NCBI GenBank assembly: GCA_946553025.1
Contig: CAMNRM010000009.1
Coordinates: 1-64,000 of the forward strand
Length of the DNA: 64,000 nucleotides
Origin: an uncultured Clostridium sp.
Lineage (GTDB): Bacteria; Bacillota; Clostridia; Lachnospirales; Lachnospiraceae
Direction: 5' to 3'
Of the stretch, positions 52,321 through 60,184 are shown piece after piece. Under the pieces are notes generated by a model. That model was not told the origin of the DNA. It saw only the letters and a program-made list of their open reading frames with translations, and did no database searches. The stretch's first letter is position 1. Every line of letters starts with the position of its first letter. Both the position numbers and the translations under genes were made by a program.

Positions 52321-54468
52321 ATGGATTTTGTAAAATGGTGTATGATTAATGGATATGGGAATGTTTTAAATTGTTTTATTGGTGATTTTGATGAAGTGGA
52401 TGATTTGGCAGAAAATGAACAAATAATATCTTCTCAAACAGATGATTTTTATGACTTAATAGATACAAGTAAATTAAAAAAGTGGAACAACAGAAAAGGA
52501 AATAATAATATAATAATAAAAGAAAAAGACAAAAATGGATCTATTTTATCATATTGGTTTAAATGTGAAAAATGTAATGATATACATAAATTAACTATAA
52601 AAGAAGCTAAAAGTAGAATACAAAATTCTAATAATCATATGTTTTTATGTAAGAGATGTCAATTATTTTCAAATAGCAAAAACCAGGCTACGTTAGGTAA
52701 CTGGCTAAATAATCATAAAGAAATAGAACTTGTTGGAAAAATTAATGGAGAATTAAATAATATAGTTAAAATAGATCCAAATCATATTTCTATTAATAGC
52801 AATATAAAAGTAATGGTTAAACATAACGAAAGAACATATATATTAGAAGTAAAGGGTTTAACTAAAGGGAATACAATAAACTTCTTCCAGAGTATAACCT
52901 TTAAAGATTGGTGTTTAATATTCTATCGTTACCCTTTTGTTTCTTATTTGAGATATATAGAAAATAAAGAAGTTAAAAGTAGAAAAGATAAAAATATACA
53001 TAATGTAGAAGTAAAATGCAGATATGAAAGATACTATACAGGAAAACAGGTCATTGAGCATTATGATTATAAAAACAACAGTAAAGCTAAAAGTACTAAG
53101 ATGGGAGAAGGCAAAGCAGATGATAAATATTTTAAAATAAATTATTCATTTTATGAGTTGTCATATTCTTCTACTGCAGAACCAGGATTTGTATGTGATA
53201 ATTATTGTAAAAATGGTTGTAAAAGTAATATGTTCAGATCACAAATTAAAAATATAACGAATGGTATTATGTGGTGTGATAGTGACACAAACATTGACAA
53301 TTGTGTGAAATGTGGTAATGAAGCAGAAAAAATTAAAAAAGATTCTCTTTTAAATAAAATAGATCTGAATACTTTTCTTAGAGAAAACTGTACAAAGGAA
53401 GAAATAGAAAAAATATTAAAAGAGTATGACAAAAAGATAAAACTATATAAGTATGTAAATATCACAAGTGATTCAATAGAAAAACTTGCAAATGAAATAA
53501 TATTTAGTAGTACATCAGCGTTTAAAGTTATTAAAGGCGCTTATGAAAGGAATGAAAAGAGGTTAAATCCTAAAAGATTGGAAGGCTTAGAAGAAACAAA
53601 TATAGAAGAAATTAGAAATGAGTTTATTAGAGAAATAAAAGAGTTTCTTAGTACAAATGAAGTATTGAATAGAATGAGAACTTTATCGTTAGAAGGAAAT
53701 ATTTATATTATAATAGCTAAAAGCGAAAACACATCAGAATATGATTTTCTTATTAAACTAGATAAAATAACGATAAAGGCATTAGATGAAGGAATATTAT
53801 ATGGTAAACCAATAGTGTTAAAAGATGGTATTCTTGGTACAGAATGGGAGAAACTTGAAAATGTAAATAAAAAAATATATCCTGTAACTGATGATACAAC
53901 TTTAGAAGCATTACTAAAAGGAAATATCACAAGCCTTAGTTTTAATAACTGGAATAACCTATTCAATGGATTAGCAGGGCCATTTGAAAATATAAGATTT
54001 ACTACGTTAGAACTTTCTGATAGGATAGAAAAGATTAAACCTGGTTGTTTTAAAGATTGCGAGGCTAATAAAACTTACTTTCCTAAACATATAAGAGGAC
54101 AGTTAAAATATAAATATACAGAATCCAAAAATGATAATGGTATCTGTAAAATAGAAGGAACTTGTAACAATAATGTAGCGAGTAGAAGACAACCACAAAT
54201 GCAAGGAACAAATTTCATTCAATATAATGATGTATTAAAGATGGGCGAAGCTCTAAGAGTTTATGAAAATAGACTTACATTATACAGAGAAGGTGAAGGA
54301 CAAGGGTTTAAGGAATATGAGTATATGAATAACTTTGAGTACCAGAAGTTTTATGGTGACGATCCTGATGATTTGATTTTGTCATTATTACTAGCTTTGA
54401 ATGAAAAAGTAATAGTATCAGAAGTGACAGATGCGCTAATTGATATTTACAACGAGATGAACAAATAA
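52321..54468 (+). CDS. Large uncharacterised protein with zinc-ribbon motifs
   Basis: A 715-residue protein with no family I recognise. Two Cys pairs (CEKCND and CKRCQL, near residues 80-115) and a later set (C-x-x-x-C-x-x-x-G-C at about 300, CVKCG at about 330) suggest zinc ribbons. Residues about 150-235 alternate strands in a basic context. Near 580-600 a segment LELSDRIEKIKPGCFKDC resembles a BspA-type leucine-rich unit. The C-terminal 100 residues are acidic. It is AT-rich with high Lys/Asn/Ile, unlike the chromosomal genes of the left half. A terminator follows at 54491. It may be an element-specific replication, homing or defence protein; no function is claimed. Confidence 0.75.
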   Translation: MDFVKWCMINGYGNVLNCFIGDFDEVDDLAENEQIISSQTDDFYDLIDTSKLKKWNNRKGNNNIIIKEKDKNGSILSYWFKCEKCNDIHKLTIKEAKSRIQNSNNHMFLCKRCQLFSNSKNQATLGNWLNNHKEIELVGKINGELNNIVKIDPNHISINSNIKVMVKHNERTYILEVKGLTKGNTINFFQSITFKDWCLIFYRYPFVSYLRYIENKEVKSRKDKNIHNVEVKCRYERYYTGKQVIEHYDYKNNSKAKSTKMGEGKADDKYFKINYSFYELSYSSTAEPGFVCDNYCKNGCKSNMFRSQIKNITNGIMWCDSDTNIDNCVKCGNEAEKIKKDSLLNKIDLNTFLRENCTKEEIEKILKEYDKKIKLYKYVNITSDSIEKLANEIIFSSTSAFKVIKGAYERNEKRLNPKRLEGLEETNIEEIRNEFIREIKEFLSTNEVLNRMRTLSLEGNIYIIIAKSENTSEYDFLIKLDKITIKALDEGILYGKPIVLKDGILGTEWEKLENVNKKIYPVTDDTTLEALLKGNITSLSFNNWNNLFNGLAGPFENIRFTTLELSDRIEKIKPGCFKDCEANKTYFPKHIRGQLKYKYTESKNDNGICKIEGTCNNNVASRRQPQMQGTNFIQYNDVLKMGEALRVYENRLTLYREGEGQGFKEYEYMNNFEYQKFYGDDPDDLILSLLLALNEKVIVSEVTDALIDIYNEMNK

Positions 54469-54490
54469 ATATAGAATATCTTATAGATAG

Positions 54491-54536
54491 AAAGTCTTAT
54501 GTTACTGAATTTATCAGCAATATAAGGCTTTTTTTC
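54491..54536 (+). terminator. Terminator after the 715-residue gene
   Basis: AAAGTCTTATGTT (54491-54503) pairs with AATATAAGGCTTT (about 54519-54531), followed by a run of T. Confidence 0.85.
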
Positions 54537-54540
54537 TTGT

Positions 54541-54994
54541 ACTAAGGAAATTATCTGAAACTCAACAATAGCATTACGAACTGTATTATACTCATAACAG
54601 AGTTAAGAAATACTAGAAACTACTTTTAAGTGAATAGTAAAAGAATAACTCTACTAAGGAAATTATCTGAAACTCAACAATAGCATTACGAACTGTATTA
54701 TACTCGCAACAGAGTTAAGGAATACTAGAAACTTTTAAGTGAATAGTAAAAAAATAACTCTACTAAGGAAATTATCTGAAACTCGACAACTGAATTTTGA
54801 AGTATGATACTTTAGATGTGAAGTTAAGGAGTACTAGAAATTTCAAGAGAGTAAGAAACCTCTACTAAGGAAACTATCTGAAACTTAACAACAACAAAGA
54901 AACACGTTGTAAGATGGTATCATCAAACAGATAGTATGTTGTGCAGATAAAAAAAGCAGATAATCAAACCAACTAAGGAAATTATCTGAAACAA
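54541..54994 (+). repeat. Five-copy iteron-like array with period of about 102-112 bp
   Basis: The motif ACTAAGGAAATTATCTGAA plus AC begins at 54541, 54653, 54762, 54864 and 54972. In the first three units a related second motif, TTAAGGAATACTAGAAA, follows about 60 bases later (54603, 54715, 54824). Units 1 and 2 are almost identical over 100 bases. Spacing is irregular and far longer than CRISPR spacers. The array lies in a 649-base non-coding gap (54469-55117) in a relaxase-bearing element, so iterons for replication, a partition site or a repeated small-RNA locus are the options. Confidence 0.85.
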
Positions 54995-55117
54995 AACTTT
55001 ATTACAACAACATATGATAACCTATTGACAGTAGAGGTACAGCACATTGACAACTGAAGATGGAATATGAAATTTAGTTCTTAACATTAGAATTACAAAG
55101 AAAGAGAGGAAAAAGTT

Positions 55118-55408
55118 ATGACAAGCAAGAAGATTATGAAGTTAAAAGCAGAGGCAGAAGCAAGGAGAATAACCAAAGAGTTGGAGAAAACAGGAAAGGC
55201 AACTATGTACTGTTCATTTAAAAAGATCAGTGATCTTGAACTGGTTGGTGAGGAGTTAATGTTTGGAATAAGTCAAAGGATTTTAAATAGTTTGACAAAT
55301 GAGGAAGGAATATTTGTGGACACAACTATTAATGAGATCAAACGCTGGATGAGTAAGCAGTATGCAAGCGAAGGAGAGGAGTACAAAGTCTATACGAAAA
55401 GGGAATAG
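55118..55408 (+). CDS. Small uncharacterised protein A (shared N-terminal module)
   Basis: A 96-residue basic protein. Its first 16 residues (TSKKIMKLKAEAEARR) are nearly identical, at both the protein and DNA level, to those of the 191-residue protein at 55895. The rest has strand-helix alternation and no motif I know. A GAGAGGAAAAAG ribosome binding site precedes the ATG. Two TTGACA hexamers (55025 and 55047) upstream are promoter candidates. First of a run of four unknown genes separated by a repeated hairpin. Confidence 0.7.
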   Translation: MTSKKIMKLKAEAEARRITKELEKTGKATMYCSFKKISDLELVGEELMFGISQRILNSLTNEEGIFVDTTINEIKRWMSKQYASEGEEYKVYTKRE

Positions 55409-55422
55409 AACAAATAAAGTTC

Positions 55423-55450
55423 AGAGGAAGGACAAGGAGGTTGTTCCTCT
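55423..55450 (+). repeat. 28-nt intergenic hairpin, copy 1
   Basis: Arms AGAGGAA and TTCCTCT enclose GGACAAGGAGGTTG. Same element at 55821 and 56491, each between unknown genes and about 45 bases before the next start. Confidence 0.85.
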
Positions 55451-55496
55451 AGTTACTAAATAAGATAAACCAACAAATGAAAGGAAGGAAAATAAA

Positions 55497-55799
55497 ATGA
55501 GTAACAAGTTAGTGAAGAACAATGAGGTGAATGGATTTACAACAAAAGAGGCAGAAGCTTACGCAAGTGTTATTTCGAGAGTGGTAAGCGATTTGAGAGT
55601 GAAGAAATCCTCGAAGGTCACATTAAACACAGGCGAAATAATGGTGTTTATTTTATTGGACTATGGGGTTTCAGCAACTGTTATACCTTTATTTGTAGAT
55701 GCTAAAACAGCAGAAAGACGATTAGCATTAATCAGAGATAATGTTTCTAAACGCTTAGGATTTACTAATGCAACTTATACAAAGAGGTATGTAGGCTAG
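55497..55799 (+). CDS. Small uncharacterised protein B
   Basis: A 100-residue protein: NGFTTKEAEAYASVISRVVSD (a helix, split), then KVTLNTGEIMVFILLDYG, a strand pair, and a basic C-terminus. It contains no catalytic motif I recognise. AAGGAAGG lies upstream of the ATG. It is bracketed by copies 1 and 2 of the 28-nt hairpin. Confidence 0.7.
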   Translation: MSNKLVKNNEVNGFTTKEAEAYASVISRVVSDLRVKKSSKVTLNTGEIMVFILLDYGVSATVIPLFVDAKTAERRLALIRDNVSKRLGFTNATYTKRYVG

Positions 55800-55820
55800 A
55801 GAGTTAGAAAGTATAGAGCT

Positions 55821-55848
55821 AGAGAGAGGACAAGGAAGTTGTTTCTCT
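55821..55848 (+). repeat. 28-nt intergenic hairpin, copy 2
   Basis: Arms AGAGAGA and TTTCTCT. Relative to copies 1 and 3 both arms changed at position 5 (G-C to A-T), preserving the pair, which supports selection on the folded form. Confidence 0.8.
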
Positions 55849-55894
55849 AACTCTCTGAAAAATAAATAAATAATAAAGAAAAGGAGATAATAAA

Positions 55895-56470
55895 ATGACA
55901 AGCAAGAAGATTATGGAGTTAAAGGCAGAGGCAGAAGCAAGGGAAATGAGTAAATGGGGTTTATGTGCAGATAACTATGATTTTAGTTATGGTGTTAGTG
56001 ATTATGAATTTAACTGGAAACTTTACGAAGAAGAAAAAGTAAAGTTTTTAGCAGATGGTAACAGTGAGGAAATGTGGAATAAGTTTACATCTGGAACTCT
56101 CAGAGCAGATTTTATTATGTGTGGTCTTTGTAGACAGTATAATTCTTTTGACGATTTAATGTTAGATTTTATTAACAAGAAGGGGCTTTATGATGGAAAT
56201 TTACATTTTATTAATTTTATTAAACCTATACATTTGAAATTTAATCATAGTCTTGCAGAAAAAGCAGCTAATGATTTGATGAATGATGGAAAAGCAGTAG
56301 TTAAGGTATCAGATACAGCAAAGTTTGAAATTAGCATTTTTAAAGAAACTCTTATACTCGACAATGAAAAGTTTAGTACATATGCAGAACGATTTGAAAC
56401 AGAAAGCATTACAAAGGAGATTATGATTTGGTATTATAGTAGAATAAGTAAGATGTATGCAGAGTTTTAA
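55895..56470 (+). CDS. Uncharacterised protein C with the shared N-terminal module
   Basis: A 191-residue protein beginning MTSKKIMELKAEAEAREM, then a body rich in aromatic and acidic residues with no known motif. Its 5' end is almost the same as that of protein A while the remainder is different, so a short N-terminal module has been exchanged or duplicated. AAAGGAGATAATAAA gives a strong ribosome binding site. Confidence 0.7.
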   Translation: MTSKKIMELKAEAEAREMSKWGLCADNYDFSYGVSDYEFNWKLYEEEKVKFLADGNSEEMWNKFTSGTLRADFIMCGLCRQYNSFDDLMLDFINKKGLYDGNLHFINFIKPIHLKFNHSLAEKAANDLMNDGKAVVKVSDTAKFEISIFKETLILDNEKFSTYAERFETESITKEIMIWYYSRISKMYAEF

Positions 56471-56490
56471 GTGATAGAAGTGAGAACTAG

Positions 56491-56518
56491 AGAGGAAGGA
56501 CAAGGAGGTTGTTCCTCT
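56491..56518 (+). repeat. 28-nt intergenic hairpin, copy 3
   Basis: Identical to copy 1 over the 28 bases, with the stem extended by CTAG/CTGG to about 11 pairs. Confidence 0.85.
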
Positions 56519-56559
56519 CTGGCTCCCAAGAATAATGATAGAAAAAAGGGGATATGACT

Positions 56560-57849
56560 ATGTTACATAGATTGATTGTTACAAAAGAAAGTTTATTCAG
56601 AAAAATGGATGAGTATTTGTCAGTTAATGAGGAAATAAAAAGAGAAGATTTGCTTAATAGTATGCTTTTGGGAGGTATGAAGAATATAAAAGATGATATT
56701 GTTATGAATATAGTAGCAGAAATGAAGGAGGAATTTTATGATATCTGTACTTGTGAAAAGTATCATAAAAGTGTAGATTTAGCAAAATTTTTAAAAGAGA
56801 TTCTGATAAAGTATAGATTTGATTTAGATTGTTTATTCCATTATAATTTGTCAAACACAAAATCAAAAGATAGAATAGACACATTCCAATTTTTTAAGTA
56901 TCAAAATACAGTTATTTCTTATTTTCAAGAGCAAATTAAAGGCTCAATGGGACTAATTGGAGGAAGCTTTAATGATTTTTTCTTTGAAGAATATTATGAG
57001 TATATTATCTACTGTTTATCTAATGAAGCTTTTGTAGATTTGATATATAGTGATTGCAAGAAGGAAGCAAAAAATACTCTGAATAATATAAATCGAGTAG
57101 CTGCTTTAAATTATTATGTTATTAATTATAAAGAAGAAGTTCTGAAAAGTTTTAAGCCAATACGAGAAGAAATGGAAAGACGAATGACACTTGGACTAGA
57201 CTATACTGATATTGATGAACTTATAAAACGTATAGAAGATAGAAATAATATATTTGATTTTGATATTGATAAGGATGGTAATTTAGTATATGAGTCTAAT
57301 AAAGAGTTTTATGAAGACTGTGAACTTATAATAAATAAATTCAAACCAAAACATACAAAACTTAGAACAAGGAAAATTCAAGATGAATTTACAAAAGATC
57401 TGGAACAAAATAAAGAGGAATTTATAGAAGTTGGTACATTTAGGGTTTGGGATTTTACTGCCTTATCTCAATACAGTGTGAATAATATCAAGTATGAATA
57501 TTTTGCGAATATAGAAGCAGGAGAGTTAAAAGCAGCGAGTATTCAAGAATTGTTTTTACTACTCTTAAATCGTTCAAAAAAATATGAAAATGCAAGAATT
57601 AGAATATTCGCTTGTAATTTCAATAACATGGTTGGACAAAGATATTATTTTATTTTTAATGATGGAGTACATGAAGAAAATCAACATTATATTGTTGCAG
57701 GACTTCAATTATGTGACAATGAAGATAATCCAAAGATGAAATTATCATATAATGTAGATGAAAATTTGTTTGGATTTAACTTGGAATATATGTTAAAACA
57801 TTGTACAAAAGAATATGAATATTATCTGTTGCAAAAAGTATTAACATAA
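56560..57849 (+). CDS. Uncharacterised 429-residue protein
   Basis: The ATG at 56560 is preferred, 8 bases after GGGG; another at 56554 is too close. The protein is helical in its first 230 residues (KMDEYLSVNEEIKREDLL, many Lys/Glu/Phe/Tyr), and the C-terminal third shows beta pattern with RIFACNFNNMVGQRYYFIF and EENQHYIVAGLQ. No family recognised. Composition is the AT-rich type of the element. It is the last of the hairpin-linked group and ends at the terminator at 57854. Confidence 0.7.
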   Translation: MLHRLIVTKESLFRKMDEYLSVNEEIKREDLLNSMLLGGMKNIKDDIVMNIVAEMKEEFYDICTCEKYHKSVDLAKFLKEILIKYRFDLDCLFHYNLSNTKSKDRIDTFQFFKYQNTVISYFQEQIKGSMGLIGGSFNDFFFEEYYEYIIYCLSNEAFVDLIYSDCKKEAKNTLNNINRVAALNYYVINYKEEVLKSFKPIREEMERRMTLGLDYTDIDELIKRIEDRNNIFDFDIDKDGNLVYESNKEFYEDCELIINKFKPKHTKLRTRKIQDEFTKDLEQNKEEFIEVGTFRVWDFTALSQYSVNNIKYEYFANIEAGELKAASIQELFLLLLNRSKKYENARIRIFACNFNNMVGQRYYFIFNDGVHEENQHYIVAGLQLCDNEDNPKMKLSYNVDENLFGFNLEYMLKHCTKEYEYYLLQKVLT

Positions 57850-57853
57850 GTCA

Positions 57854-57905
57854 AGAGGGTGCAGTTGCTATCGAGGGGGGAGGTAGTGATTGTACTCTTT
57901 TTCTC
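57854..57905 (+). terminator. Terminator after the hairpin-linked gene group
   Basis: AGAG-GG-TGCAGTTGCTA pairs, with several G-T pairs, with TAGTGATTGTACTCT and is followed by TTTTCTC. Confidence 0.65.
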
Positions 57906-57940
57906 TTTTTCAGATTTTTAGTGCAAAAATTGTCAGAATG

Positions 57941-57949
57941 TGGTATAAT
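57941..57949 (+). promoter_or_regulatory. Extended -10 promoter of the secreted-protein gene
   Basis: TGG-TATAAT (TATAAT at 57944-57949) forms an extended -10; a convincing -35 is not seen. The start codon is 71 bases downstream. Confidence 0.5.
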
Positions 57950-58020
57950 TAGGGACAAGAAAGAAGCGCAGTCAGTTAATAAGAGAGAAAATGAATTTAA
58001 GAAAGATGGAGGATAGGGAA

Positions 58021-58662
58021 ATGAAGAAGAGAATAGCGTCTTTTATGGCAACTGTAATGATGGTTTTGGCAAGTGGCAGCTTGGCATATGCAGCAGAGGA
58101 ACAAAATGCTACTCAGGCAGTAGAGCAGGCACAAACTTATAGCTGGGTACAAGAAGGCCAAGTATGGAAAGTAAAAGATATTTTAGGAAATTACGTTGTA
58201 AATGATTGGTTTAAGGATGCTAATGGTAATTGGTACTTTATGGGTGCAGATGGGGTAATGATAGATGGAATAATTAATGATGGAGGTCATTATTATTTCT
58301 TAGAAACTAGAGTAGAGAATCAGGGAAAGATGGTCACAGTAAATGGAGTGTATAATGGAGTAAACTTGACTTTTAATCAGGATGTAAATAGCATTACTTA
58401 TGGAGAAATTACAGGAGGATTACAACAGTTAATAGGTACTGGGGTACAAATGACTTCATTAACTACTGTTACTACAAGAACTGTCTCTAATGCACCTGTA
58501 GGAGGAACACAGCAGCAAGTACAAGCACCTGCCCAGCAAACAGTAGATTTTAGTAATCCATTTGCTGATTGGGATACACATGGAGATAATGTTAAGATGG
58601 GAGATTGGGGAGATACTTCAGATATAGGAAATTATGCAGATTGGAAGAATAAGGGGTATTAG
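58021..58662 (+). CDS. Secreted protein with cell-wall-binding-type repeat
   Basis: A 213-residue exported protein. A signal peptide of about 24 residues ends AYAAEE (cleavage near AYA-A). One and a half choline/cell-wall-binding-like units follow: WFKDANGNWYFMGADGVM and HYYFLE, the W-x-x-x-x-G-x-W-Y pattern. The remainder is Thr/Val/Gln-rich with PAQQTVDF and Asp/Trp-rich C-terminal segments. ATG 58021 is preferred behind GGAGGATAGGG. Such proteins bind teichoic acid or glycan; in a conjugative element it may act at the cell surface during mating (inference). Confidence 0.78.
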   Translation: MKKRIASFMATVMMVLASGSLAYAAEEQNATQAVEQAQTYSWVQEGQVWKVKDILGNYVVNDWFKDANGNWYFMGADGVMIDGIINDGGHYYFLETRVENQGKMVTVNGVYNGVNLTFNQDVNSITYGEITGGLQQLIGTGVQMTSLTTVTTRTVSNAPVGGTQQQVQAPAQQTVDFSNPFADWDTHGDNVKMGDWGDTSDIGNYADWKNKGY

Positions 58663-58709
58663 ATTATAGTAACACAAAATAAAGTAATCATTATTGGCAT
58701 ATGTAAGAG

Positions 58710-58740
58710 GAACCTGTCTACAAAGGCAGGTTCTTTTTTT
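58710..58740 (+). terminator. Terminator after the secreted-protein gene
   Basis: GAACCTG (58710-58716), 10-base loop, CAGGTTC (58727-58733), then TTTTTTT. Confidence 0.9.
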
Positions 58741-58996
58741 AATAAAAAATTTTAAAAAAAGAATTTTCTACAAAAACGTTGTATTTAGTTATTTCAACTT
58801 GCACAAGCAAAGAAATTTTTCAACCAAAAGGTTCATATTGAATTTTTTGTGGATACACCAACAAATAAAAATATATAAAAGTGGTGATTGAATATAACTG
58901 AAGGTATGGGAAGGAAGCTGAAAAGCAGGCAAATTTAGCTAAGGCTATAAGGTTAAAGACATTAGTAGCTAAAAAATATTACTGGGGGGGTATTTA
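58741..58996. other. Non-coding stretch with a possible coding remnant
   Basis: AT-rich sequence. Between 58908 and 58998 one frame reads YGKEAEKQANLAKAIRLKTL and continues VAKKYYWGGI before a stop, without a start codon or ribosome binding site, so it may be the end of a lost gene. No other feature is apparent. Confidence 0.35.
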
Positions 58997-59224
58997 ATGA
59001 GTATAATTATAAGTGGCATTATTATAGTATTGGAGATATTATTAGATATTAAAATATCTAACTATATAGATAGAAGTTATATGAAATTCTATTTATGTAT
59101 TTGTTTGTTTAAATTATTTGTATATATTTATTTGTGTGTATGTGCCAATGTATTAGCCATTATATTTTTAGTAGGATATTATATGATGTATAGATATTAT
59201 TATTTACCTAAAGTAAGTCAATAA
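58997..59224 (+). CDS. Small membrane protein (75 residues)
   Basis: Two hydrophobic segments (IIISGIIIVLEILLDI and LFVYIYLCVCANVLAIIF) separated by a short charged loop. A run of seven G (58984-58990) stands 6 bases before the ATG. Unknown function. Its 3' end overlaps the converging gene on the other strand by 21 bases. Confidence 0.5.
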   Translation: MSIIISGIIIVLEILLDIKISNYIDRSYMKFYLCICLFKLFVYIYLCVCANVLAIIFLVGYYMMYRYYYLPKVSQ

Positions 59225-59470
59225 AAATTCTTTAAAACAGAGAAACAGAAAAACATAAGCTAAAAATTGGATTATTATAAGGAAAAAAGGATTCAGTTTT
59301 TCTCTTTCTCTTTTTTTCTCATTCATATGCAGGAGTAAACATAATATTGATGTAGTTAATGCAAGTATAAGTATAGGTAACATAATAGAACCAGTTAGAG
59401 AACAATTATATTTTAAATAAAGTATGAAGAAAGATACAATAACATAGATAAACGAAAGAATTTTTAACAT
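59204..59470 (-). CDS. Small membrane protein (88 residues), opposite strand
   Basis: Minus-strand ATG 59470 has AAAGGAGAT 8 bases upstream. The product has three hydrophobic segments (YVIVSFFILYL, MLPILILALTTSILCLLL, FFLIIIQFLAYVFLFLCF) and a basic loop with EKKREREK. Function unknown. It converges with the 75-residue membrane-protein gene, and the transcripts must overlap. Confidence 0.55.
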   Translation of the reverse strand: MLKILSFIYVIVSFFILYLKYNCSLTGSIMLPILILALTTSILCLLLHMNEKKREREKLNPFFLIIIQFLAYVFLFLCFKEFLLTYFR

Positions 59471-59603
59471 TTATTATCTCCTTTTGTGAATAGAATGTGT
59501 GTTAAATAGTATATCATAATTCTTATAAAAAATCCAGAGAAAAATATGAATGTTAGAGTTTTTTTATGTAGGGTTTATTTTAAGTAAAGGTAGGTGAAGA
59601 AAA

Positions 59604-59969
59604 ATGAGTAAGAGAATATATTTAGTTTTATTATTATGTGTAGTTGCACTTTTTATAGGTTGTCATAAGAAAGAACCTGACATTTCAACAGAAGCGACAG
59701 CAGAACTAGAACAAACAGAATCAACAACAGAAGACGAATTTGCAATAGGAACTAATAAAGATATACCAGGCTATGAAGTAAGGGAAACAAAGGAACAAAA
59801 GGAAACACAAAGACAATTATCACAAGAAGAAATGGAGAGTAAGGCTATAGAAGAATTAGAATCTGCTGAGGCTAGTGTGGAAGATTTACAAAGGAAGAAA
59901 GCAGAAGCACTAGGACAGTCATATGAAGAAACAAAAACTTATACTGAATCAACAGCAGAGAATGACTAA
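59604..59969 (+). CDS. Small lipoprotein, element-encoded
   Basis: A 121-residue lipoprotein: basic start, hydrophobic core and lipobox LFIGC (Cys20), then an acidic, Thr/Glu/Gln-rich, unstructured body (DEFAIGTNKDIPGYEVRETK). Such lipoproteins in conjugative elements sometimes serve as surface exclusion or regulatory proteins; nothing here proves it. A terminator follows. Confidence 0.75.
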   Translation: MSKRIYLVLLLCVVALFIGCHKKEPDISTEATAELEQTESTTEDEFAIGTNKDIPGYEVRETKEQKETQRQLSQEEMESKAIEELESAEASVEDLQRKKAEALGQSYEETKTYTESTAEND

Positions 59970-59984
59970 AAAATTAAGATAAAC

Positions 59985-60029
59985 AGAAGTGTTTAACTGA
60001 GAAATTGGTGGTTAGACACTTCTTTTTTT
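59985..60029 (+). terminator. Terminator after the lipoprotein gene
   Basis: AGAAGTGTTTAAC (59985-59997) pairs with GTTAGACACTTCT (60011-60023, one G-T/A-C irregularity) and is followed by a T run. Confidence 0.85.
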
Positions 60030-60184
60030 GTTTATAAATGTCAAAAAATAACTTCAAAAAAATAACATAAAAATATTGCATTATTTTATCTGAAGAGTTA
60101 TAATTTTATCAGATGAAAAACGAGGATTATTAAAAACAATAAGTAAAGGAAATAACAAAAAAGCCAAAAGAAAAGGAGAAAAGT

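Noticed and set aside
54541-54994. CRISPR array
   Set aside because: Repeats are about 21 bp with 80-90-base irregular spacers that are themselves partly similar, and there are no cas genes.
58694-58891. 65-residue frame after the secreted-protein gene
   Set aside because: Begins inside the terminator hairpin and has no ribosome binding site or coding-like composition.
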